Shown in pieces: positions 24,584-33,700 of a stretch of DNA of 64,000 bases (position 1 is its first letter; the number at the start of each line of letters is the position of its first letter). A program made the translations under genes and the position numbers. Location of the stretch: NCBI GenBank assembly GCA_036498265.1, contig DASYFT010000010.1, positions 1 to 64,000 on the forward strand, written 5' to 3'. This DNA is from Palsa-744 sp036498265 (lineage in GTDB: Bacteria; Actinomycetota; Thermoleophilia; Solirubrobacterales; Solirubrobacteraceae). Under the pieces are notes generated by a model. It was not told where the DNA came from, ran no database searches, and saw only the letters and a program-made list of their open reading frames with translations.

Positions 24584-27500
24584 TCAGGCCACCTCTGCGA
24601 CCTCGGGAGCCTCCTCGGCGGGCAGCCTGCGCGATAGCACCTTGGAGACTCCGTCTCTCCCCATCGACACGCCGTAGAGCCAGTCGGCCGCCTCCATCGT
24701 GCGCTTCTGGTGGGTGATCACGATGAACTGGGCGCGGTCGGAGTACCGGCGCAGCAGCGCCAGGAACCGGTCGAGATTGGCGTCGTCGAGCGCGGCCTCG
24801 ACCTCGTCGAGGATGTAGAAAGGGCAGGGGCGCGCGAGGAAGACCGCGAACAGGAACGCCAGCGCGGTCATCGACTTCTCGCCGCCGGACAGCAGCGACA
24901 GGCGCTTGGTGGCCTTGCCCGCCGGGGTGATCTCGATCTCGACGCCCAGGAGCTCCTCCTCCTCGCCCGCGCGCTCGCCGAGCTCCGCCTCGGCCTCCGC
25001 GTCCGCGGCGGCCTCGGCGGCGTCGCCGTGCCCGGCGCCGTCCCCGTTGGCCAGCGGCTGGCCGCCGAGCACCGCCCGCGGCCCCTGGTCTTCGGCGACC
25101 AGGCGCAGCCGCCCGCTACCCCCCGGGAACACGTCGCCGGCAAGCTCTTCGAAGTTCCGCGCCGCGGCCGAGAAGGTCTGCTCGAAGGTCTCCTCTATCT
25201 GCCGGTCCGTGTCCCTGATCACGCCCCGAAGCTCGCGCAGCGCCGTCTCCAGGTCCGAGCGCTGGCGCTCGAGCTCCTCGACGTGCTCGACCGCCTCCCC
25301 GTACTCCTGCTGCGCGAGCGGGTTGACCGGGCCGAGCAGCTCGCGCCGCCTCGTCAGCCGCTCCACCCGCGCCTCGAGCTCGAGCCGTTGCTCCTCGCCG
25401 AGCTCCTCCGCGCCCTCCTGGCCCTCCTCGCCTTCCGGCGGCGAGCCGAAGCCCAGCCTGTCGCCCAGCCCCGTCAGCTCGAGTTGTGCCTCGGCAGCCT
25501 GGTCGCGCAGGCGCTGGGCGGCGACCTCGGCCTCCGTCACGACCTCACCGGCAGCGCGCAGCTCGGCCTGGATCTGGGCCTCCTGCGCCGCGCATGCCGC
25601 CAGCTCCGAGGACATCTCCTCACCGGCGAGCCTGTCGCCTGCGAGCTCCTGCTCGAGCGCCGTCATGCGCGCCTGCACCGCCTTGCCGGCGCTCTCGAGA
25701 GCCGCCGCCAGGCGCTCTGCGAGCGGCACCGAGGCGATGTCGGCCGAGCGCCGGGCGCGCAGCCGCTCGAGGCGGGCGAGCCGCTCGGCACGCTCGCGCG
25801 CAAGCCGCTGGGCCTGGCGCCGCTCGGCGGCGAGCTCGCCCTCGAGCTCGGCTTTGCGCACCGCGAGCGGGCCCTGCGCGGGCGCCGCGGAGCGCTGTTC
25901 GATGAGCCACTCCGTGCGGCGCCTCGCCTCGCCGGCCTCGGTCCGGCGGCGCTCTGCCTCGCGCAGCTCGCCCTCCGCGCGCCGGCACGCCTCCTCGGCC
26001 TCGCCCAGCTCGGCCTGCGCGCGCTCGCGCGCGTCGCGCGCGTCGTGCTCGGCGGCGGCGGCGCTCCCACTGGCTGCGGTCAGCCGGTCGCGCTCGTTGC
26101 GCCGGGCCAGGACGCGCTCGGTGCCGCCCTCCGTCAGCTGGCGCACCTCGCCCCAGGCTCCGAAGTAGACGCGGCCGGCTCGCGTGGCGGCGATGCCTTG
26201 GAAGTCGCGCGGCACGTCCTCGAGGCGCTCGACGACCCAGGCGTCCCCCAGCAGCCGTGCCGCCAGGTCCATCACCGCGGCCGGAGCGCTCAAGAGCTCG
26301 AGCAGCCTGCGAGCGCCGGCGGCCGGCGGTGGGCCGCCCCCCGTACCGGCGACGTCCGTGGCCGCGTCCGATCCCTCGGCCGCGAGCAGCGCGCTGCCGC
26401 CGTCCGGCCCCGATCGGTCGAGCAGCGACTGGGCGCCAGCCACGTCCTCGACGAGCGCTGCGTCCAGGCGACCGCCGAGCGCCGCCGCCAGCGCGAGCTC
26501 GTAGCCATCCTGGACCCGCAGCTCGTCGCTGAGCGCCGCGGGGGCGTCCGGCCCGTCCGTGCCGACGCGCGCGTGGCTGCGCAGGAACTGGTTGGCGGCC
26601 GCCAGCTCGGCGCCGACTCGCTCGCACTCGCGCCGGCTCTCCTGTGCGTGCTGCTCGGCCGCTGCGAGGCGCGCACGTGCCTGCTCCACCTTGGCGTCCG
26701 CGGCGTCGCGGGCGGCGCGAGCGGACTCCAGCAGCTGCTCAGCCTCCGCGAGCTGCGCCGCCTGGCGCTCGCCCTCGGCCGTCAGCTCAGCCGTCTCGCG
26801 CTCGACGTCCTGCTCGCGCCGCGCCTCCAGCGTCGCGAGCTCGGCCTCGAGTGCCTCTATCCGCTCTGCTCCCGAGTCCGCGGGACCCTCGGTGCCCTCG
26901 CCCTCCTCGCCGTGCCTCAGCGTGCCCAGCTCCAGCTCGGCCTGGTCGATCCGGCGCGAGAGGGCCTGTGCGCTCGCGGCCGCCTGCTCGGCGCGAAGGC
27001 CGAGCCGCTCGCGCGCGGAGCGCGCCTCGTAGACGCGGCGCGAGAGCATGTCGTGGCGCTCGGCGCGCTCGGCGAGGGAGCGCTCGGCGACGCCACGCCG
27101 GTCGATCGTCTCCTGCAGCCGTCGCTCGATCCCGGCACGAGCCTCCCGGGCCTCGGCGACGCGGCGCTCGGCGAGCAGGAGCTCAGCCCGCCGTCCGCGT
27201 GAGGCGTCGCAGGCCAGCTCCCACCGTGCTTCGAGCGTCTGGCGCTCCAGGCGCTCGTGCAGCTGCGCAGCCTCCGCCTGGCGCTTGAGCGGCCTCAGCC
27301 TCGTGCGCGCCTCACGCTCTACGTCGAGCGCGCGGTCGAGGTTCTCCTGGGTGCGCTCGAGCTTCAGCTGGGCACGGCGCCTGCGCTTGCGGTGCTTTCC
27401 GAGCCCGGCGGCCTCCTCAATGAGCATGCGGCGGTCGCGCGGCTTGGAGATCACGATCCCATCGACCCTCCCCTGGGAGATGATCGAGTGCGTCTCCTTG

Positions 27501-27901
27501 CCCAGCCCCGTGTCGGAGAGCACCTCGATCACGTCCGTGAGCCTGCAGCGAGCACCGTTCAGCCGGTAGCCGCCGTCACCGGTGCGGTCCAGACGCCGCG
27601 CGATCGATATCTCGCTGAGCGGAAGGTCGACCGTGCCGTCGGAGTTGTCGAGCACGATCTCGACCTCCGCCTCGCTGCGCGCCTGCACGCCGCGTCCGCC
27701 GCCGAAGATCACGTCCTGCATCGACTGCCCGCGGACCGCGAGCGGCGACTGCTCGCCCATCGCCCACAGCACCGCGTCGGTCACATTCGACTTCCCCGAG
27801 CCGTTTGGCCCGACGACGACGCTCACCCCAGGCCCGAAGGACAGGTGCGTGCGGTCGGGGAAGGACTTGAACCCCTTCAGCGTCAGCGACTTCAGGTGCA
27901 C
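24584..27901 (-). CDS. smc: Chromosome partition protein SMC
   Basis: 1105 aa ATPase that compacts and segregates chromosomes, with ScpA/ScpB as kleisin partners (not in the window). The head has VVVGPNGSGKSNVTDAVLWA (Walker A) and the C-terminal head LSLLSGGEKSMTALAFLFAV (signature) with PFYILDEVEAALDDANLDRF (Walker B). Two long coiled coils (about 170-440 and 580-850) flank a hinge (about 450-570) with DGPDAPAALSDELRVQDGYE. An Ala/Gly/Glu-rich insertion lies in the C-terminal head before LLGVEIEITPAGK. GTG 27901 opens the conserved MHLKSLTLKGFKSF start. rnc lies 19 bases upstream. Confidence 0.97.
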   Translation of the reverse strand: MHLKSLTLKGFKSFPDRTHLSFGPGVSVVVGPNGSGKSNVTDAVLWAMGEQSPLAVRGQSMQDVIFGGGRGVQARSEAEVEIVLDNSDGTVDLPLSEISIARRLDRTGDGGYRLNGARCRLTDVIEVLSDTGLGKETHSIISQGRVDGIVISKPRDRRMLIEEAAGLGKHRKRRRRAQLKLERTQENLDRALDVEREARTRLRPLKRQAEAAQLHERLERQTLEARWELACDASRGRRAELLLAERRVAEAREARAGIERRLQETIDRRGVAERSLAERAERHDMLSRRVYEARSARERLGLRAEQAAASAQALSRRIDQAELELGTLRHGEEGEGTEGPADSGAERIEALEAELATLEARREQDVERETAELTAEGERQAAQLAEAEQLLESARAARDAADAKVEQARARLAAAEQHAQESRRECERVGAELAAANQFLRSHARVGTDGPDAPAALSDELRVQDGYELALAAALGGRLDAALVEDVAGAQSLLDRSGPDGGSALLAAEGSDAATDVAGTGGGPPPAAGARRLLELLSAPAAVMDLAARLLGDAWVVERLEDVPRDFQGIAATRAGRVYFGAWGEVRQLTEGGTERVLARRNERDRLTAASGSAAAAEHDARDARERAQAELGEAEEACRRAEGELREAERRRTEAGEARRRTEWLIEQRSAAPAQGPLAVRKAELEGELAAERRQAQRLARERAERLARLERLRARRSADIASVPLAERLAAALESAGKAVQARMTALEQELAGDRLAGEEMSSELAACAAQEAQIQAELRAAGEVVTEAEVAAQRLRDQAAEAQLELTGLGDRLGFGSPPEGEEGQEGAEELGEEQRLELEARVERLTRRRELLGPVNPLAQQEYGEAVEHVEELERQRSDLETALRELRGVIRDTDRQIEETFEQTFSAAARNFEELAGDVFPGGSGRLRLVAEDQGPRAVLGGQPLANGDGAGHGDAAEAAADAEAEAELGERAGEEEELLGVEIEITPAGKATKRLSLLSGGEKSMTALAFLFAVFLARPCPFYILDEVEAALDDANLDRFLALLRRYSDRAQFIVITHQKRTMEAADWLYGVSMGRDGVSKVLSRRLPAEEAPEVAEVA

Positions 27902-27920
27902 GGACGACCCCCCTCCCCGC

Positions 27921-28622
27921 TCACTGCGCCTCGAGCCTGTCGACCGCCATCCGCGCGGCCTCCTGCTCGGCGTGCTTCTTGCTGCGCCCGCTGCCGCTCC
28001 CGAGCTCCCGGCCGTCCACGCATGCCACCACGACGTATGTGCGCTCGTGCGGCGGGCCCTGCTCGCCGGTCACCTCGTAGTTGACCTCCTCGCCGCGGCG
28101 CGCGAGCAGCTCCTGCAGCGCCGACTTGAAGTCCACGGGATGCTCGAGCGCCTGCTCGATCTCCGGTGCGAACGCCTCGACGGCGGCCTCCGCGGTGCGC
28201 TCGTAGCCCGCATGCAGATAGCACGCCCCGATCACCGCCTCGGTCACCGACGCCAGGACGCGCTCGGTTTCGAGCAGCGCCGTGGCGTTCTCGCGCAGTC
28301 CCTCGGGAGCGGCCGCGCGCAGGCGCTCGGGGAGGGCGAGCCGCACCGCCACCGCCCGGCAGGAGACCCCGGAGACCGCCTGTGCCCTGATCTTGGTGAG
28401 CCGTCCCGCCCCGAAGCGCTCCGCCTCGAGCCGCGGGTAGAGGTGGGCGGTGACCGCCAGGCCGAGGACGCTGTCGCCGAGGAACGCGAGCCGGCTGTAG
28501 GACTCGCTGCGCCGTTCGCTCCAAGACGCATGGGTGAACACCTGGCGCACCAGGTCCTCGGGCAGCCCGTCCAGCAGCTCGGCCAGCAGCATGGTCGTGA
28601 TCATCCCCCACTCGTTCTCCAC
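27921..28622 (-). CDS. rnc: Ribonuclease III family protein with altered catalytic residues
   Basis: Up to 233 aa: RNase III domain (about 12-145), then a double-stranded RNA-binding domain (about 152-230, with FKSALQELLARRG, GSGSGRSKKHAEQEAARMA). The signature box reads YSRLAFLGDSVLGL, where NERLEFLGD is usual. Thus positions equivalent to E. coli E38 and E41 are S43 and A46; D50 (D45) is kept. The second box is LASVTEAVIGACYL, so D114 is S125 while E128 (E117) is kept. Two of four metal ligands are changed. The order acpP-rnc-smc is common. GTG 28622 and ATG 28604 or 28592 are all possible starts; 28592 best fits the family length. Confidence 0.85.
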   Translation of the reverse strand: MENEWGMITTMLLAELLDGLPEDLVRQVFTHASWSERRSESYSRLAFLGDSVLGLAVTAHLYPRLEAERFGAGRLTKIRAQAVSGVSCRAVAVRLALPERLRAAAPEGLRENATALLETERVLASVTEAVIGACYLHAGYERTAEAAVEAFAPEIEQALEHPVDFKSALQELLARRGEEVNYEVTGEQGPPHERTYVVVACVDGRELGSGSGRSKKHAEQEAARMAVDRLEAQ

Positions 28623-28714
28623 GGTGCAAGGCCGCCCCGGCCTGACAGTCGACGACAGCGCACGGGCCGCGCTGCGCGCCGCCGCCGCTCGCCGCCGGCA
28701 CGGCGGGTGCGGGG

Positions 28715-28990
28715 CTAGCCGTGCCCGGGCGCATCGGCCGCTCCGACATGTTCGAGCACGAAGTCCACCGCCTGTCCCACCGTCAGTATGTCCGCCGCCT
28801 GCTCGTCTGACATGTGCACTCCGTAGGTGTCCTCGAGCTCCTGCACGAGCGTGTACAGGTCCAGGGAGTCGGCCTCGAGGTCCTCCTTGAAGCGGGTGCC
28901 CTCGATGATCGCGCCGGCGTCCAGATCCAGCTCGTCGGCGAGGTGCGCCTGGATCAGCCGGAGCACCTCCTCGCGCGTGAGCGCCATCAT
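28715..28990 (-). CDS. acpP: Acyl carrier protein
   Basis: 91 aa. The phosphopantetheine attachment serine is S42 in LEADSLDLYTLVQELED, close to the standard DSL motif. Acidic and helical throughout, of normal length. It carries growing acyl chains in fatty-acid synthesis, and PlsX encoded just upstream uses acyl-ACP as its substrate. Two ATGs (28990, 28987) are adjacent; the first is given. Confidence 0.94.
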   Translation of the reverse strand: MMALTREEVLRLIQAHLADELDLDAGAIIEGTRFKEDLEADSLDLYTLVQELEDTYGVHMSDEQAADILTVGQAVDFVLEHVGAADAPGHG

Positions 28991-29075
28991 GGCCGACGCC
29001 CTCCCATGGCGCCGGTCTGCGCCGGGATGCCGTGCACCGTCCGACCCGGCGCCGTGGTGGGCGATGTGGAGCGAC

Positions 29076-30173
29076 TCATCCTGTCTCGCGCAGGCTAGCG
29101 GCAGGCGCGGACGCGGGTGACTCCCGCAGCGCGCCGGCGAGCCTGAGCGCCTGCTGCGTCTGCGCGACGAGATCCTCGCGCGCGCCGCGCTCGGCGCGCA
29201 CGATCGCCGTGGCGAAGCCAGCTCTGGTGAAGCGCCCGTGCGGGATCACGCCGAGGCGGCGCAGACCGAGCAGGTAGGCGCCACCGCTCGCCTCCGGATC
29301 GATCTCCTCGCGCAGCGGGCGCAGCGCTCCGCGAAGCAGCATGCCGCCGAGCCTGCCGGCGGTCGAGGCCATCGCCGCGTCCCGCACGGCGCCGAGGATC
29401 ACCTGCGATGCGCCCTCGATCAGCTTCAGGGCGATGTTGCCGGTGAAGCCGTCGGTGACGACGACGTCGGCCGCGCCGTCCAGCACGTCGCCGCCCTCGA
29501 CGTTGCCGACGAACTCGAAGGCGTCCAGCCCGGCGCCCGCCCGCTGCGCGAGCTCGGCGTGCACCTCGACGACGAGGGCGCTCCCGCGTGTCGCCTCCTC
29601 GCCGCTCGAGAGCAGGCCGACACGCGGGTGCTCGACCTCGAGCACGGCGCGGGAGAGGGCCGCTCCCATGAAGGCGAACTGCACGAGGTGCTCGCGCCTG
29701 GCATCGGCGTTGGCCCCCACGTCCAGCAGCGTGACCGGGTTGTGCGGAACCGGCAGCGGAAGCGCCAGCGCCGGCCGGTAGATCCCTTGGGCGCGCTTGA
29801 TGTTGAACGTCCCGGCAGCCAGCGCCGCTCCGGTTCCGCCGGCACACACCAGCGCCTGTGCCCTGCCCTGTGCCACGGCCACGGCCGCCTGGACGATCGA
29901 CGCGTCGGGCGTGCTGCGCACCGCCGCAACGGGATCCGGCGCCTTGGCAACCGATACGGGCGCATCCACCACCTCGACGCCCTCCGGCTGCTCACCGAGC
30001 TCGGCGGCGGGACCGAACAGGAGCACTCGCACGCCCCCTGCAGCGGCGATCGCCGCTCCGGCGGCCACCTCGGCCGGGCCCAGATCAGCGCCGTTGCAGT
30101 CGACCGCCACGACCGGCCCCGCGTGATCCCGGACGGGGGTGGGCGAGGCCGAGGACGAAGCCCCTGGCGACAC
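29076..30173 (-). CDS. plsX: Phosphate acyltransferase PlsX
   Basis: 365 aa enzyme that makes acyl-phosphate from acyl-ACP to start phospholipid synthesis. The N-terminal box is VVAVDCNGADLGPAEVAAGA where most homologues have DAMGGD. Others are typical: GTFNIKRAQGIYRPALALPL, LLDVGANADARREHL, VGLLSSGEEATRG, FVGNVEGGDVLDG and VVVTDGFTGNIALK. GTG 30173 lies five bases below the rpmF stop. rpmF-plsX-acpP is a conserved lipid/translation operon. Confidence 0.94.
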   Translation of the reverse strand: MSPGASSSASPTPVRDHAGPVVAVDCNGADLGPAEVAAGAAIAAAGGVRVLLFGPAAELGEQPEGVEVVDAPVSVAKAPDPVAAVRSTPDASIVQAAVAVAQGRAQALVCAGGTGAALAAGTFNIKRAQGIYRPALALPLPVPHNPVTLLDVGANADARREHLVQFAFMGAALSRAVLEVEHPRVGLLSSGEEATRGSALVVEVHAELAQRAGAGLDAFEFVGNVEGGDVLDGAADVVVTDGFTGNIALKLIEGASQVILGAVRDAAMASTAGRLGGMLLRGALRPLREEIDPEASGGAYLLGLRRLGVIPHGRFTRAGFATAIVRAERGAREDLVAQTQQALRLAGALRESPASAPAASLRETG

Positions 30174-30178
30174 GGCCG

Positions 30179-30385
30179 CTACTCGTCGTGGTCGTGATCG
30201 TGACCGTGCGCGCCGGGGGTCACGATCTCGCGACCCGCGTAGCTGCCGCAGGTCGGGCACACTCGGTGCGGCCGGCGCGGGCTGTGGCACTGCGGGCAGG
30301 CGTTCAGCGCCGGCGTGCCGATCTTGTGCTGGGCGCGCCGCTTGGCCGTACGGCTGTGCGACTGCTTTTTCTTGGGTACCGCCAT
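30179..30385 (-). CDS. rpmF: 50S ribosomal protein L32 with a His/Asp tail
   Basis: 68 aa. Begins MAVPKKKQSHSRTAKRRAQH and carries the four-cysteine zinc ribbon CPQC and CPTCG of the zinc-binding L32 form. The C-terminus ends HGHDHDHDE, an extra run of alternating His and Asp that is not part of the common L32 sequence and could bind metal. It precedes plsX by five bases. Confidence 0.96.
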   Translation of the reverse strand: MAVPKKKQSHSRTAKRRAQHKIGTPALNACPQCHSPRRPHRVCPTCGSYAGREIVTPGAHGHDHDHDE

Positions 30386-30430
30386 CGGCTGGGTAGGCTA
30401 CCAGCCGTCGCCCGGCGGCCCGGCCCTCTC

Positions 30431-30949
30431 TCAGTCGAGCCGCAGCTCCCGCAGCTTCGCCCAGCGCGGGTCAGGCGCAGCCTCGTGACCGTGCTCCGGG
30501 CCGGCCTCGTTGAGGTCCGCGGCGCACACCGGGCACAGCCCGGCGCAGTCCGCGCGGCAGAGCACCTTCACGGGCATCGCCAGAGCGAACGCGTCGCGCG
30601 CCCAGGCCGAGAGGTCCAGCGTCTCGTCGCTGACGTAGGGGCTCGAGAGCTCCTCACCGCCTCCGGGCCGATCGACCTCGCGCGCCTCGACTGCGACGCT
30701 CGGCCCCGCCTCGTTCAGGCAGCGCATGCAGGGCCCGTGCACCTCGGCGGTGAAGTTCAGGCGCAGCGCGTAGCCGCCGCCGGTCATGCAGGAGATGCTC
30801 AGCTCAACCGGCACGCGTGCGGGCGCGACCTCGTAGCGCTCGCTGCCGAGCAGCAGCGGCTCGATGGCCACGTCCAGATGCAGGCGGCGTCCCTCCCCGG
30901 CGCTCAGCCGCAGGCCCGCAAGGTCGAAATCGTGTGTCAGAGCCGCCAT
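30431..30949 (-). CDS. yceD: DUF177 / YceD family protein
   Basis: 172 aa from ATG 30949. The DUF177 fold is recognised from HGPCMRCL, where the two Cys begin a conserved box, and the second Cys pairs in LCRADCAGLCPVCAADLNEA. The family lies next to rpmF in most bacteria and is linked to 23S rRNA accumulation or ribosome assembly in E. coli and plants. It probably binds zinc through the four or more cysteines seen here. Confidence 0.9.
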   Translation of the reverse strand: MAALTHDFDLAGLRLSAGEGRRLHLDVAIEPLLLGSERYEVAPARVPVELSISCMTGGGYALRLNFTAEVHGPCMRCLNEAGPSVAVEAREVDRPGGGEELSSPYVSDETLDLSAWARDAFALAMPVKVLCRADCAGLCPVCAADLNEAGPEHGHEAAPDPRWAKLRELRLD

Positions 30950-30982
30950 CAACCATCAGGCTAGCGCCCGCTGGGTGGCTCG

Positions 30983-32608
30983 CTAATCCCCTTTCGCGAG
31001 CTCCCGCTTGACCACCTTGCCGGTGGCGTTGCGAGGCAGCTCGGCGAGGAACACGACCTCACGCGGCACCTTGTAGCGGGCGAGGTTCTCCCTAACATAG
31101 GCCTTCACGGCGTCCTCGGAGAGCTTCGCGCCGTTGCGGGCGACTACGAAGGCCTGCAGGCGCTGCCCGAACTCCCGGTCCTCGACGCCGATGACAGCTG
31201 CCTCCTCGATCTCTCCGTGATCGGCGAGCAGGTCCTCGACCTCGCGCGGGAACACGTTCTCGCCGCCGCTGACGATCATTTCGTCGTCGCGCCCGTCGAC
31301 GAACAGGCGGCCCGCCGCATCGAAGTGGCCGACGTCGCCGGTGCTCATCAGTCCGCCGACGATCTCCTTGCCGCCGCCACCGGTGTATCCCTCGAACATC
31401 ATCTCGTTGCCGACGAAGATCCGCCCCCCCTCCGCCGGCGCCGCCTCGCGACCGGCCGCGTCCAAGAGCTTCACGACCGTGCCGATCGGCGGGCGCCCGG
31501 CGGTGCCGGGCGCGGCGCGCAGGTCCTCCGGCGTGGCGATCGTCGCCCAGGCGACCTCGGTGGAGCCGTAGAGGTTGTAGAGCACGTCACCGAACGTGTC
31601 CATCGCGCGGGTGGCGAGCTCACCCGGCAGAGCCGAGCCGCTCAGCGCGATCACCTTCAGGGAGCTCACGTCGTAGCGGGCGATCGTCTCCGGCGCCAGC
31701 TCGAGGATCCGCTGGAGCATGACCGGGACCAGGGCAAGCGCGCTGGCGCGGTGCTGGGCGACGGCACGCAGCGTGTCCTCCGGATCGAACCTGCGCCGCA
31801 GCACGAGCGTCGATGCGAGCGGAAGCGCGAGCGTGAAATGGGCGAACCCCCACGAGTGGAACATCGGCGCGGCGATCATCGTCGTCTCGCGGGCGCGCAG
31901 CGGGATCTTGGAGAACAGCGCCGCCACCGGCTCGAGCGAGTCCGGCTGCTTGCGGGCGGCGCCCTTCGGCGTGCCGGTGGTGCCCGAGGTCAGGATCACC
32001 ACGCGCCCCTTCTCCACCGGCGCCTCGAGGTCGGCATCGTCCCCGCGTGCGATGAGCTCCTCCAGCAGCGGCTCCGCCGGGGCGCCGGCGCTCGGCGGGC
32101 GCGGATCGCTCCAGGCGATGAAGCGAAGCCTCCCGGCCGCGCCTCCGGCGACCAGGTCGCCGAACTCCTCGTCGTAGATCACGGCGACGGGTCCCTCGCG
32201 CTCGAGCACGTCGGCGATCTGAGGACCGGCGAAGGACGTGTTGAGATAGAGCGCGCCGGCGCCGAGCTTCGAGCAGGCGAGGGTGGCCTCGACGAAGCCA
32301 CGGTGGTTGCGGCACATGATCGCGACCGCGTCGCCTTCGGAGATGCCGGCGGCGGCAAGCTCCCGGGCGAGCGCGTTCGTCCGCCGGTGGACCTGCTCGA
32401 AGGTGAGGCTCCCGCGCTCGTCGATCAGGGCCGTGCGCTCGGGGTGGCGGATCGCAGCGCCCTTGTAGGCGGCTGCGGGAGTGGGCCCCCAGCGCCGCAG
32501 CGTGGCAAGCGAGCGGACCGCCTTGTCCGGGCGCACCGCCTCGAACATGCGCGTCTCGAGCAACGTCCTCGCGACCTGGAGTTTGTACTTCGCCGTCTGC
32601 GAGTTCAC
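30983..32608 (-). CDS. AMP-forming acyl-CoA synthetase
   Basis: 541 aa ANL-superfamily ligase. The P-loop is ILTSGTTGTPKGAARKQP, followed by APMFHSWGFAHFTLAL (FACS-type), NLYGSTEVAWATIATPE, GRLFVDGRDDEMIVSGGENV (hinge) and the catalytic Lys in LPRNATGKVVKREL. It likely activates medium or long fatty acids as acyl-CoA; chain length cannot be told. It follows the coiled-coil gene and precedes DUF177 in the same direction, among genes for fatty-acid and phospholipid synthesis. Confidence 0.9.
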   Translation of the reverse strand: MNSQTAKYKLQVARTLLETRMFEAVRPDKAVRSLATLRRWGPTPAAAYKGAAIRHPERTALIDERGSLTFEQVHRRTNALARELAAAGISEGDAVAIMCRNHRGFVEATLACSKLGAGALYLNTSFAGPQIADVLEREGPVAVIYDEEFGDLVAGGAAGRLRFIAWSDPRPPSAGAPAEPLLEELIARGDDADLEAPVEKGRVVILTSGTTGTPKGAARKQPDSLEPVAALFSKIPLRARETTMIAAPMFHSWGFAHFTLALPLASTLVLRRRFDPEDTLRAVAQHRASALALVPVMLQRILELAPETIARYDVSSLKVIALSGSALPGELATRAMDTFGDVLYNLYGSTEVAWATIATPEDLRAAPGTAGRPPIGTVVKLLDAAGREAAPAEGGRIFVGNEMMFEGYTGGGGKEIVGGLMSTGDVGHFDAAGRLFVDGRDDEMIVSGGENVFPREVEDLLADHGEIEEAAVIGVEDREFGQRLQAFVVARNGAKLSEDAVKAYVRENLARYKVPREVVFLAELPRNATGKVVKRELAKGD

Positions 32609-32654
32609 CCGTGGAACCTACCCATGAGCACGTCGACCGGCTGCCAAGCCAGGC

Positions 32655-33119
32655 CTAGCTGACTTCGGCCGGTTCGTCCTTGCCCTGCAGCCGCTCGCGT
32701 CCCCGCTGGACGGCCGCGATGAACTTCGAGAGGTTGACCTCGAGCGTGTTGAGGATCTCGTCGGCGTAGTCCTCGGCGCCCAGCCGGATCTCGCGCTCGC
32801 GGGCTCGCGCGTCCTCGACGATGTCCTCCGCCGCCCGCTCGGCCTGCTTGGTGACCTCCTCCTCCCCCACCAGCCGCTCCTGGCGCTCGCGCGCGTCCTT
32901 GATGATGCGCTCCGCCTCCTTCTTGGCCTCGGCGAGCATCTCCTGGCGCTCCTTGACGATCCAGCGCGCCTGCTTGATCTCCTCGGGGATCGTCGCGCGC
33001 ATCTGGTCGAGGATGTCGTAGATCTCCTCCTTGTCCACGCGCACCTGGTCGGTGAGCGGCACGGGCTTGGCGTTGTGGACGAGGTCGTCCAGCTTGTCTA
33101 TGAGTACGAGAACGTCCAT
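32655..33119 (-). CDS. Coiled-coil protein, DivIVA-like / Rv2927c-type
   Basis: 154 aa. An N-terminal segment with DKLDDLVHNAKPVPLTDQVR and a helix EEIYDILDQMRATIPEEIKQ precede a long charged coiled coil (about 55-145, QARWIVKERQEMLAEAKKEA). The layout matches the actinobacterial family that includes Rv2927c of M. tuberculosis, near coaD and rnc in several genomes and thought to take part in cell growth or division. No membrane segment is present. Function here is inferred from that family. Confidence 0.75.
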   Translation of the reverse strand: MDVLVLIDKLDDLVHNAKPVPLTDQVRVDKEEIYDILDQMRATIPEEIKQARWIVKERQEMLAEAKKEAERIIKDARERQERLVGEEEVTKQAERAAEDIVEDARAREREIRLGAEDYADEILNTLEVNLSKFIAAVQRGRERLQGKDEPAEVS

Positions 33120-33199
33120 CTAGGAGCCACCTCGCCAGGGCTTCCTGCCCCGCGATCGCGTGATGAGGTTGGGCATCGTGTGTCCGGTCATTTTCTTCG

Positions 33200-33700
33200 T
33201 CAGCGCCTCAGCTCTTCCTGCAAGCGCCGGGCCACCTCGTCGGGGACGAGATCGTCGATCCTACCGCCAAACGTGGCGAGCTCCTTGACGCCGCTCGATG
33301 ACAGGAAACTGTACTGCGGACTGGCCATCAGGTAGACCGACTCCACGTCGGGCGCCTGCCGGCGGTTCAACTGGTTCATCTCCAGCTCGTACTCGAAGTC
33401 GGAGATCGCGCGCAGCCCCTTGACGATCGCCTTCGCCCCGAGGCTCCGTGCGAAGTCCACCACGAGCGTGCTGAACGGCTCGACGCGAACGCCCTCGAGG
33501 TCCGCGATCGCACGCTCGATGAACCCGACCCGCTCCTCGATTCCGAACAGCGCGTCGTTCTTGCGCACCGAGCGGTTGACGACCGCCACGACGACTTCGT
33601 CGTAGAGCGCCGCCGCCCGGCGGATGACGTCCAGATGGCCGTTCGTGATCGGGTCATAGGACCCCGGGCAGACGGCTATCGATTTCACTAGATCGGTCAT
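33200..33700 (-). CDS. coaD: Phosphopantetheine adenylyltransferase
   Basis: 166 aa enzyme of coenzyme A synthesis. The nucleotidyl-transferase motif is GSYDPITNGHLDVIRRA (TxGH written TNGH), with KGLRAISDFEYELEMNQLNR and QYSFLSSSGVKELA at the end. The start ATG 33700 overlaps the rsmD stop as ATGA. rsmD-coaD is a standard pair. Confidence 0.95.
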   Translation of the reverse strand: MTDLVKSIAVCPGSYDPITNGHLDVIRRAAALYDEVVVAVVNRSVRKNDALFGIEERVGFIERAIADLEGVRVEPFSTLVVDFARSLGAKAIVKGLRAISDFEYELEMNQLNRRQAPDVESVYLMASPQYSFLSSSGVKELATFGGRIDDLVPDEVARRLQEELRR

